Below, one piece after another: positions 1 to 6,009 of a stretch of 8,748 nucleotides of DNA. The notes below the pieces were generated by a model, which worked only from the letters and a program-made list of their open reading frames with translations, did no database searches and was not told the DNA's origin. Source of the DNA: CAYRMV01 sp964425255 (lineage in GTDB: Bacteria > Bacteroidota > Bacteroidia > Flavobacteriales_D > Crocinitomicaceae); assembly GCA_964425255.1 (NCBI GenBank), contig CAYRMV010000135.1:1-8748 (forward strand), written 5' to 3'. Numbering within the stretch: position 1 is the first letter of the stretch; every line of letters starts with the position of its first letter. The translations under genes and the position numbers were made by a program.

Positions 1-1
1 C

Positions 2-82
2 GGATTAAATCATCACTTGTTACAAGTCAATCAATCCAATGGTCATATTCAATTACTTGAGAATTTCCCTATTTATCGATAA
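2..82 (+). CDS. C-terminal end of an unidentified protein (cut by window edge)
   Basis: Reading from base 2 there is an open frame of 26 codons ending in TAA at 80-82. The final residues read HIQLLENFPIYR. The other two forward frames are less convincing: one opens with a stop at once, and the other gives a serine-rich low-information peptide. The placement also fits, because the stop lies one base before the stop of convergent prfC, as expected for tightly packed tail-to-tail genes. The fragment is too short for me to assign a family or function. It could still be chance open frame. Confidence 0.5.
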   Translation, partial: GLNHHLLQVNQSNGHIQLLENFPIYR

Positions 83-83
83 T

Positions 84-1679
84 TTATTTTCCTTCCAACT
101 TGAAATCCGATGTTCTATGGAATGTCAGATCTGGATAATCTTGTTCAGCCATCGTTAATAAAAATGGTGTTTCAGCTAAGAAAACATAATTATCGTCTTT
201 GTCTTTCGCAATATTTCCTGATTTTGCCATCAAGAATTTCTGCAATTGAACTTCATTATCTGTTGTAATCCAACATGCTAAGTGATAATTCCTTGGAACA
301 AATCGACAAGAAGCACCATATTCATGTTCCAAACGATGAGCAATTACTTCAAATTGAAGTTGACCAACTGTACCCACAATTTTACGATTTCCAGGTTGTT
401 GAATAAACATCTGAGCAACACCTTCATCAGTTAATTGTCGGATTCCTTTTTCCAATTGTTTCGATTTCAATGGATCTAAGTTTTCTAATTCTTGGAAAAT
501 TTCTGGCGAGAAACTAGGAATTCCTTGAAACATCATCTTTTCCCCTTCCGTCAAAGTATCTCCAATCTTGAAGTTACCTGTATCATACAACCCGATTACA
601 TCTCCCGGAAAAGCTTCATCAATGACACTTTTATCTTGGGCCATAAACGAAGTTGGATTTGGAAATTTGAACTTTTTATCTAATCGAACATGCGTATAAA
701 ATGTATTGCGTTCGAATTTTCCACTAACAATTCGCAAAAAGGCAATTCGGTCACGGTGTTTTGGATCTAAATTGGCGTGAATTTTAAACACGAAACCAGA
801 AAATTTTGGTTCTGAAGGTTCGATAAAACGAACATCCGTTCCCCTACCTCTTGGTGAAGGCGAAATTCGAATAAACGTATCTAGTAATTCTTGAATTCCA
901 AAATTATTCACTGCTGAACCAAAAAATACGGGTGCCACTTCACCTGTCAAATAACGCTCGCGATCAAACGGATCATATACTCCTTCAACCATTTCAAGTT
1001 CTTCCCGTAATTCTTCCGCTGGTTTATCACCAATTAATTCATCCAATTCTGCACTGTGAACATCTGAAATACTAACGATATCTTTGGAAATCTTGGTCTT
1101 GTTTGCTTGAAATAAATTGATTTGTTGATCGTAAATGTTGTAAACTCCTTTGAAATAATCTCCCATTCCAATTGGCCAAGTCAAAGGACGAACTTTTAAA
1201 TCCAATTTTGTCTCTAATTCATCTAACAACGAAAAAGCATCTTTTCCATCTCTGTCCATTTTGTTGACAAAAATGATCACAGGTGTTTTTCGCATCCGAC
1301 AAACTTCCATCAGTTTTTCTGTTTGTTCCTCTACCCCGTTTGCACAGTCAATCACCAAAATAACACTATCCACAGCAGTCAATGTGCGGTAGGTATCTTC
1401 AGCAAAGTCTTTGTGACCAGGAGTATCCAAAATATTCACCTGTTTTCCGCCGTATTCAAACGCCATAACGGATGTTGCCACCGAGATTCCGCGTTGTTTT
1501 TCAATTTCCATGAAGTCGGAAGTCGCAGATTTTTTGATTTTATTATTCTTTACCGCACCGGCAGTTTGAATCGCACCACCAAACAAAAGTAATTTCTCTG
1601 TAAGTGTTGTCTTTCCTGCATCGGGGTGAGCAATAATACCAAAGGTTCTTCGTTTTTCGATTGCTTCTGCGTTCTTCAT
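84..1679 (-). CDS. prfC: Peptide chain release factor 3 (RF3), translational GTPase
   Basis: RF3 is a cytoplasmic GTPase that removes RF1 or RF2 from the ribosome after peptide release. From the ATG at 1679 the protein is 531 aa, the usual RF3 length (E. coli 529). Visible GTPase motifs are G1 AHPDAGKT (17-24), the QRGIS switch I segment (62-66), G3 DTPGH (85-89) and G4 NKMD (139-142). Conserved RF3 blocks follow, such as TWPIG, GFVFKIHANLDPKHRDR, PGDVIGL and VGQLQFEV, covering domains II and III. The segment FMEIEKQRGISVATSVMAFE separates it from EF-G, LepA and TypA. The frame can be extended to a TTG at 1700, but that codon lies inside the -7 promoter box (1698-1705), so the ATG is the right start. 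The gene diverges from nnr. Its stop nearly touches that of the gene at the left edge, so no separate terminator fits between them. Confidence 0.96.
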   Translation of the reverse strand: MKNAEAIEKRRTFGIIAHPDAGKTTLTEKLLLFGGAIQTAGAVKNNKIKKSATSDFMEIEKQRGISVATSVMAFEYGGKQVNILDTPGHKDFAEDTYRTLTAVDSVILVIDCANGVEEQTEKLMEVCRMRKTPVIIFVNKMDRDGKDAFSLLDELETKLDLKVRPLTWPIGMGDYFKGVYNIYDQQINLFQANKTKISKDIVSISDVHSAELDELIGDKPAEELREELEMVEGVYDPFDRERYLTGEVAPVFFGSAVNNFGIQELLDTFIRISPSPRGRGTDVRFIEPSEPKFSGFVFKIHANLDPKHRDRIAFLRIVSGKFERNTFYTHVRLDKKFKFPNPTSFMAQDKSVIDEAFPGDVIGLYDTGNFKIGDTLTEGEKMMFQGIPSFSPEIFQELENLDPLKSKQLEKGIRQLTDEGVAQMFIQQPGNRKIVGTVGQLQFEVIAHRLEHEYGASCRFVPRNYHLACWITTDNEVQLQKFLMAKSGNIAKDKDDNYVFLAETPFLLTMAEQDYPDLTFHRTSDFKLEGK

Positions 1680-1697
1680 GAATTTCAAAATTGGGTG

Positions 1698-1705
1698 CAA
1701 AGATA
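1698..1705 (-). promoter_or_regulatory. Bacteroidota -7 box for prfC
   Basis: On the minus strand these bases read TATCTTTG, a perfect match to the Bacteroidota -7 consensus TAnnTTTG. The prfC ATG begins at 1679, 18 bases past the box, so the leader would be only about 10-15 nt. I find no TTG at the usual 17-23 bp spacing upstream, so the -33 element is missing or degenerate. Confidence 0.6.
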
Positions 1706-1868
1706 CAAAGAAAAAGAATGAATTTGTCTCATAGAACTAGGCGCTTTTAATCAATTTCAACTTCAAAATGAGTTTTAATTTCATACTGTCAGTTCATTTC
1801 ACAAGATTCGATTAAAAAACAGCCCGCATTTTTTGTCTGCAATTCAAGTCAAACTTGTTACTAAATGC

Positions 1869-1876
1869 TATCTTTG
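1869..1876 (+). promoter_or_regulatory. Bacteroidota -7 box for nnr
   Basis: The sequence is TATCTTTG, a perfect TAnnTTTG match, ending only 5 bases before the ATG at 1882 and 11 before the ATG at 1888. If the box is used, the nnr mRNA is leaderless or nearly so. There is no TTG at the expected -33 spacing; the nearest one (1855-1857) is too close, at 11 bp. The identical 8-mer serves the divergent prfC gene. Confidence 0.5.
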
Positions 1877-1881
1877 TTTGT

Positions 1882-3399
1882 ATGGATATGACAAAGATTC
1901 CAGATGTTTCTCACTGGTGCAAGATTGATCAAAAGACGATTGAAATGCGTAACATGACTTCAGTTGACCTGATGGATAGAGCTGCTTACGTTTGCTGGAA
2001 TGAACTACAAAAACTCAAATCTGAACACATTGTACTTGTTTGTGGGACAGGCAACAATGGTGGCGATGGTCTTGCATTAGCAAGGTTGTTCCATCATTCC
2101 AAACAAAATTACGATTGTTTTCTCATTGGAGAAGTTTCAAAGCTTTCAAAAGAAGCTGAAATTCAATTAATACGCCTCCAAAATATAGGTGGAAACATTA
2201 GCGTAATTACAAAACAAGAAGATTTCCCTGAATTGAACCCAAATTCAGTCATCGTCGATTCTTTGTTCGGAACTGGTTTAAGCAGAGTGATTTCAGATGG
2301 AATTTATCACACAGCTATTGAGCGGATCAATCTTTCAAAATGTACGGTAATAAGTATCGATATTCCATCTGGTTTATTCTCGGATCGTCCTACACCTCCA
2401 GAATCTGCTATCATTCAAGCAAATACAACCATCACATTTGAAATACCAAAAGTTGCGCAACTTCTACCTCAAAATGCGATTTACACAGGAAGTCTCGTCA
2501 TACATTCCATCGGAATAGAAAAAAAATCATTTGAAGAGGTATTAACCAATAAGTATTGGATAGATGCATTCGGAATTCAAACGATTTATAAAAAGAGGTC
2601 GCCTTTTCATCACAAAGGAAATTTTGGTCATGCCTATTTAGTAGCCGGTTCGGAAGGAAAAATTGGAGCAGCGTTACTTGCAGCCGAAGCGTGTCTGAGA
2701 TCCGGAGTTGGTCTTCTTTCTTGCATAATTCCAAGGAATTACGCTCCTGTTTTTTACGGACGAATTCCAGAAGCTATGATCGATGAAATTAGCAGAGAAA
2801 ACCAATTTTCTGGATTTGACTGGACAAAAGTTACAGCCTTAGGTGTTGGTCCAGGACTTGGTTTGTCAAATGAAATTAAGGAGATTCTTCAAACATTATT
2901 TAGAAAAAAAATCCCCCTTGTTTTGGATGCAGATGCCTTAACCTGTTTGTCAATACATCCTTTTCTGTTCGATTTGATTCCGCCAAAAACAATTTTAACA
3001 CCTCATATCAAAGAACTTGAAAGAATAATTGGTTCAGTAGATTCTGATTGGGATAGAATTGAAAAAACACAAAAATTAGCAAAAAAACACCAACTAATCA
3101 TTGTTATAAAAGGAGCATACAGTGTAGTTTGTGATGGTGATGCAGCGTATTTCAATTCAACTGGAAATTCAGGCATGTCAACTGGTGGTAGTGGGGATGT
3201 ACTTACTGGAATAATCACTGGATTGCGCGCGCAAGGATATGAGGCTCTACAAGCAACTCTGTTGGGCGTTTTTATCCATGGACTTGCAGCAGATTTATCT
3301 TTAAAAGATCAAAGTGTTGAATCGTTACTTCCAACTGATAACATCCAAAACCTCGGAAAAGCTTTCAAAAGTATACTTAATTTCAAACAATCTTGTTGA
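1882..3399 (+). CDS. nnr: Bifunctional NAD(P)H-hydrate epimerase / ADP-dependent (S)-NAD(P)H-hydrate dehydratase
   Basis: This cytoplasmic repair enzyme converts damaged hydrated NAD(P)H back to NAD(P)H. The N-terminal YjeF_N domain epimerises R- and S-NAD(P)HX, and the C-terminal ribokinase-like domain dehydrates the S form using ADP. From the ATG at 1882 the protein is 505 aa, the normal two-domain length. Epimerase motifs are CGTGNNGGDG (54-63), DSLFGTG (126-132) and DIPSG (160-164). Dehydratase motifs are HKGNFG (244-249), the VAGSEGKIGAA loop (254-264), GVGPGLG (321-327), LDAD (348-351), LTPHIKE (372-378), KG (410-411) and GGSGD (435-439), whose Asp is the catalytic base in this family. 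The frame extends to a TTG at 1855, but that codon lies upstream of the -7 box, so it cannot be in the mRNA. ATG 1882 or ATG 1888 (503 aa) is the true start, and I cannot separate them. The AsmA remnant follows after 31 nt and may share the transcript. Confidence 0.95.
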   Translation: MDMTKIPDVSHWCKIDQKTIEMRNMTSVDLMDRAAYVCWNELQKLKSEHIVLVCGTGNNGGDGLALARLFHHSKQNYDCFLIGEVSKLSKEAEIQLIRLQNIGGNISVITKQEDFPELNPNSVIVDSLFGTGLSRVISDGIYHTAIERINLSKCTVISIDIPSGLFSDRPTPPESAIIQANTTITFEIPKVAQLLPQNAIYTGSLVIHSIGIEKKSFEEVLTNKYWIDAFGIQTIYKKRSPFHHKGNFGHAYLVAGSEGKIGAALLAAEACLRSGVGLLSCIIPRNYAPVFYGRIPEAMIDEISRENQFSGFDWTKVTALGVGPGLGLSNEIKEILQTLFRKKIPLVLDADALTCLSIHPFLFDLIPPKTILTPHIKELERIIGSVDSDWDRIEKTQKLAKKHQLIIVIKGAYSVVCDGDAAYFNSTGNSGMSTGGSGDVLTGIITGLRAQGYEALQATLLGVFIHGLAADLSLKDQSVESLLPTDNIQNLGKAFKSILNFKQSC

Positions 3400-3430
3400 T
3401 AATTTAAACTTTCAGACTTATTTTTAAAGT

Positions 3431-4220
3431 ATGAAAGTCAAATCAAAACTTGCCCGTTGGAAAAAATGGATTATCGGAATTTTAGTAATTCCCGTTTTAT
3501 TATTTGTTGTAACCATTGGTATCGTTTATTGGAAACAAGATGCAATCGTTCAAGAAGTTATTACGACTTTAAACCAGGACTTCAAAGGCACAGTTCAAGT
3601 AGAAGGAAGTCATGTTACTCCCTTTGCCTCTTTTCCTTATATTTCGATTGATTTGGAAAAAGTATCCATTTATGAAGGAAAGATAATAAACAAAAAGTGC
3701 CGTATCGCTTATATCAATGATGCATACATAGGTTTTGATTTATGGACCTTGATTTCTGGTAAAATGGACATCAAAACCATACGATTAAAAAAAGGAGAAC
3801 TTCATTTGGTACAGCATACGGATGGAACTTTGAACATTGCGAATGCTTTTGCGACAGAAAAACCAGCCGAAGAAGTAAAAGAAGATCAACAATTGAAAAA
3901 AGTTGTTTTCGATACTTTGCAAAATACTTTTTTATGGAAAAAAGGAAAAATTTCGATTCCAGCTATGAATTCAATCCAATTTAGGCTTTTTAGAGTTGGG
4001 TGGTGAGCAATGGTTAAACGACAAACTAGATATGGACTACACAATCGGAGTACCTTGGAAGATGATTGGCCATGTTGCAGGGAAAAAGCTATTCAAACGA
4101 AAGGGAGATCAAGAAAATCCAGAAGAAATCAAATATCGTTCTGAGAATGCTCGCTTGGTTTATGTTCGAATTACTGGAAATCCAGATCAGTTTGACGTGA
4201 AGTTAGGAAAAACAAGATAA
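3431..4220 (+). pseudogene. AsmA-family protein remnant: internal deletion plus frameshift
   Basis: Intact AsmA-like proteins are large inner-membrane-anchored envelope proteins, in Bacteroidota usually many hundreds of residues, linked to lipid or outer-membrane homeostasis. Here 3431-4006 encodes the N-terminal part: a basic start, one membrane helix (about residues 13-34), and an FDLWTLISGKMDIKTIRLKKGELHLV block typical of the AsmA N-terminus. By about 3870-3900 the sequence seems to jump to C-terminal AsmA sequence (KVVFDTLQNTF...KGKISIPAMN). The frame then ends at TGA 4004-4006. The natural continuation, NLGFLELGGEQWLNDKLD then VPWKMIGHVAGKKLFKRKG and ITGNPDQFDVKLGK, lies one frame over and stops at 4220. 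Around 3966-3972 the DNA reads ATGAATTCAATCC; restoring AT gives ATG-AAT-ATT-CAA-TCC and the expected MNIQSNLGFLE. So I infer a 2-nt deletion and loss of the central region. A truncated protein from 3431-4006 could still be made. Assembly error is an alternative. Confidence 0.82.
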
Positions 4221-4298
4221 AACAAACAAACTTCAAAAACAAAATAAATAAACACAAAAAATTGATAAACAAATAAATAAAAACATTTATTAATAATA
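4221..4298. other. A-rich, almost G-free intergenic tract
   Basis: The 70 bases from 4221 to 4290 are dominated by A on the plus strand, with AAAC and AAAT runs and only one G. The tract separates the AsmA remnant from the first inverted repeat of the ATPase cassette. I see no gene in it. It may be decayed sequence left behind after the AsmA gene, or a soft target for insertion. Confidence 0.55.
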
Positions 4299-4345
4299 AT
4301 TTACTTCCCAAAACAAACGAAAAAAAATACTTTCGGGAAGTAAAT
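4299..4345. repeat. Inverted repeat R3, just after the ATPase stop
   Basis: The arms ATTTACTTCCC (4299-4309) and GGGAAGTAAAT (4335-4345) are perfectly complementary over 11 bp, with 25 bases between them. The intervening bases include AAAA after the left arm and CTTTC before the right arm, which could extend the stem past one mismatch. The site begins 16 nt beyond the stop codon of the leftward ATPase gene. It could act as an end-of-transcript hairpin, but it shares sequence and exact geometry with R1 and R2 upstream of the same gene, so a common role such as protein binding or an element end is more likely. Confidence 0.85.
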
Positions 4346-4361
4346 AATCTTAATAATAAAC

Positions 4362-5777
4362 TCAATTGATTTCTTTGAACAAGATATCCATCGTGAAATC
4401 CTGGTCAACTAATTCATGGTAAGAGGCATTTTGATTAATCCCAAATGTGGTGACATAAGTCAAGAAAACAGAATAATTTGTACCCGTATCTTGTTTAAAT
4501 TGATGGATTTTATTTCGCAAGTTGTCAGCTTCTTTTTTGTCGATTTGATAAACAGAACTATAAAATTTCATCTCACAAATGTTGATCCAACGGTCTGCAC
4601 GTTTAATTACTAAGTCAATTTGAGCTTCTTCATTTGACCAAGAAGATTGAACGGAATGGATCCCTTCGATTTTTAATGCGCTTTTTATTTGATCAATGTG
4701 TTTTAAACAGATAGTTTCAAAATTAAATCCAGCCCAAGAAATGTATGTTTGTTTTTGAAACATCGTTTTCCAAAAATAGACTCCTTGATTCTTGTTCGGC
4801 TCTATGAATTTCAAGTAAAATCGGGTGTACTCATCCGAAAGTCGAAACAACATTTGTTTGGTCTTTTTATCAAAACTTGGATATTTGGTTACAAATCCAG
4901 ATGCGATTAACTCTTCAAGTGCACGCGTAAAAGCTCCTCCACCATATTGCCCTGATTTCTTAATTAAGTCATCGCGTAAAACTCCTTTATTCACTTTCGC
5001 TAAAGCACGTACAATCGCACTGTGTGAATTCGAGTGCGTGAACAAAGATTCAAAGATTTCCTCAAATTCATTCTTCAAATCTCCGCCATCATCAAAACAC
5101 AGGCGTTGTATGGCTTGTACAACACTCTCTCCCTTTTCTAATTTACTCAAATAATGAGGGACCCCTCCAATGGCAATGTAGAGATGTAAGATATCATAGT
5201 AACCCCATTTTATTTGTTTACTTACCAAGTAATCAACTGTTTCCGCAAGTGTAAATGGTTTTATTTGTAATTTATAGGTGATGCGAGCATGTAAACTTCC
5301 TCGATTTGAAATTACATTTTGAACCATATAAGAAGCAGCTGAACCACAAACTACAACAACCAAATCGGATCGTTTTTCACAATAGGTATTCCAAAAATGA
5401 CTGAAATACATCCGAAAATCGGATTTATGTGTATCTAACCAAGGCATTTCATCGATAAAAATCACTTTCTTCTCCTTGCTCCGAAGTCCGTTAATGTATT
5501 TTTTCAATAACTCGAATCCCGATTTCCAATCAGTTGGTCGATCTGCTTCTTTAAACTTCTTAGATACTTTGCAAAGTTCATCAAATAATACATCTAATTG
5601 CTTTTCGGTACTTCCTCCATAAAGTCCTGTAAACTCAAAACGAATGTGATTTTTATAGAGGTTGCGAATTAAGTATGTTTTACCCACACGTCTTCTACCA
5701 TAAATTGCAATCAATTCTGAATTAGATGATTTCAATGAATTCGTCAATCGTTTTATTTCGTACTTCCTTCCAATCAT
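4362..5777 (-). CDS. Archaeal-type AAA/STAND-like ATPase with C-terminal PD-(D/E)XK nuclease-like domain
   Basis: The protein is 471 aa with no signal peptide or membrane helix, so it should be cytoplasmic. The N-terminal ATPase resembles the ATPase_2 (archaeal ATPase) family, with Walker A GRRRVGKT (27-34), Walker B VIFIDE (105-110), a sensor-like VVVCGSAASYM strand (141-151) and the family's IGGVPHYL block (203-210). A helical, winged-helix-like middle follows (about 250-300). The end resembles DUF234: WAGFNFETIC (348-357), then IDLV with D388, then CEMKF with E402 and K404, which together form a plausible PD-(D/E)XK nuclease site with all key acidic and lysine residues present. The biological role of this widespread family is not settled, and I do not assign one. 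The ATG at 5777 begins MIGRKYEIKRL, a normal family start, 17 bases past a -7 box. The gene stands alone, is opposite in direction to its neighbours and is framed by inverted repeats R1-R3. Confidence 0.88.
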   Translation of the reverse strand: MIGRKYEIKRLTNSLKSSNSELIAIYGRRRVGKTYLIRNLYKNHIRFEFTGLYGGSTEKQLDVLFDELCKVSKKFKEADRPTDWKSGFELLKKYINGLRSKEKKVIFIDEMPWLDTHKSDFRMYFSHFWNTYCEKRSDLVVVVCGSAASYMVQNVISNRGSLHARITYKLQIKPFTLAETVDYLVSKQIKWGYYDILHLYIAIGGVPHYLSKLEKGESVVQAIQRLCFDDGGDLKNEFEEIFESLFTHSNSHSAIVRALAKVNKGVLRDDLIKKSGQYGGGAFTRALEELIASGFVTKYPSFDKKTKQMLFRLSDEYTRFYLKFIEPNKNQGVYFWKTMFQKQTYISWAGFNFETICLKHIDQIKSALKIEGIHSVQSSWSNEEAQIDLVIKRADRWINICEMKFYSSVYQIDKKEADNLRNKIHQFKQDTGTNYSVFLTYVTTFGINQNASYHELVDQDFTMDILFKEIN

Positions 5778-5785
5778 ACTTAATA

Positions 5786-5830
5786 TTAACTTCCCAAATA
5801 TAGATTAAATTTAATCATTTGGCAAGTTAA
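5786..5830. repeat. Inverted repeat R1 overlapping the ATPase promoter
   Basis: The left arm is TTAACTTCCCAAAT (5786-5799) and the right arm ATTTGGCAAGTTAA (5817-5830), complementary at 13 of 14 positions. Between them lies a second, perfect 14-bp palindrome, GATTAAATTTAATC (5803-5816), offset by three bases. The ACTTCCC and GGCAAGT cores are 25 bp apart, as in R2 and R3. The repeat ends 8 bases before the ATPase start codon and contains the whole predicted promoter. Confidence 0.85.
5795..5825 (-). promoter_or_regulatory. Promoter of the ATPase gene, embedded in R1
   Basis: On the minus strand there is TTG (5825-5823), a 20-bp spacer, then TATATTTG (5802-5795). This matches the Bacteroidota consensus TTG-N19-21-TAnnTTTG. 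The ATG lies 17 bases past the -7 box, so the leader is about 10-14 nt. The single mismatch between the two R1 arms is the base that turns TTC into TTG, that is, the one that creates the -33 element. The spacer is filled by the perfect palindrome. A protein bound to R1 would block polymerase, so autoregulation is plausible but unproven. Confidence 0.7.
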
Positions 5831-5858
5831 TTAATTTAAAAAATCGGAAAAATTATTA

Positions 5859-5911
5859 ATTATTTACTTCCCAAATCTATACTAAAATACAACTTTTGGG
5901 AAGTTAATAAT
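5859..5911. repeat. Inverted repeat R2, upstream copy of R1
   Basis: The arms ATTATTTACTTCCCAAA (5859-5875) and TTTGGGAAGTTAATAAT (5895-5911) match at 16 of 17 positions, with a 19-base loop. R2 shares the 11-mer ACTTCCCAAAT with R1 and sits exactly 77 bp from it, arm for arm. On the minus strand it carries TAGATTTG (5879-5872), another TAnnTTTG match, but the base triplet 20 bp upstream is TTC rather than TTG. It therefore looks like a second operator, or a weak or inactive promoter copy. It forms the outer end of the candidate cassette. Confidence 0.85.
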
Positions 5912-6009
5912 ATTCGTAAACAAGTATTCAACCACAAAAAAAACGCATTTTCATCGTATTTTATACAAAAAAAAGTAGATTTACCACACCAAAGTAAACA
6001 GGTCGATTT

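Larger units (their letters stand above)
1680..1881. other. Divergent intergenic region between prfC and nnr
   Basis: About 200 bp separate the two divergent ATG codons. The region holds one TATCTTTG -7 box facing each way, close to either gene, and otherwise AT-rich sequence. I see no RNA gene, strong hairpin or further open frame in it. Confidence 0.6.
4299..5911. mobile_element. Candidate ATPase cassette bounded by related inverted repeats
   Basis: The unit consists of one ATPase/nuclease gene with its own promoter and an inverted-repeat site at each end, doubled on the start side. The outermost halves face each other as a perfect 11-bp terminal pair: ACTTCCCAAAA at 4303-4313 and TTTTGGGAAGT at 5894-5904. 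The cassette lies between a decayed AsmA gene and an unrelated YkgJ-family gene, so it is not part of a neighbouring operon. ATPases of this family often occur as scattered paralogues in a genome, which fits movement or repeated acquisition. No transposase or integrase is encoded, and a target duplication cannot be established in such AT-rich flanks. That it is mobile is inference; the repeats could instead be purely regulatory. Confidence 0.4.

Noticed and set aside
15..27. Small palindrome ACTTG-TTA-CAAGT near the left edge
   Set aside because: The arms are five bases long, it lies within a probable coding tail, and no partner site is nearby.
3960..4010. Programmed ribosomal frameshift joining the two AsmA frames
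   Set aside because: The second frame is +1 (or -2) relative to the first, so a common -1 slip at the T-run would not work. The missing middle of the gene shows that it is damaged anyway.
4299..4345. R3 as a plain rho-independent terminator of the ATPase gene
   Set aside because: The 25-base loop is long and no T-run follows the stem on the minus strand. The shared geometry with R1 and R2 points to another role, although termination is not excluded.
4825..5154. Rightward open frame of 109 codons inside the ATPase gene
   Set aside because: It is the antisense shadow of a well-supported ATPase frame, has no family resemblance and no promoter or start context.
5759..5770. TACTTCC in the first codons of the ATPase gene, resembling the repeat core
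   Set aside because: It is only a partial match, has no inverted partner at the 25-bp spacing and is explained by conserved N-terminal codons.
4291..5912. TAATAATA at 4291-4298 and 5905-5912 as a target-site duplication around the cassette
   Set aside because: The 8-mers abut repeat arms, but the flanks are so AT-rich that the match could be chance, and the two element ends it implies are not symmetrical.
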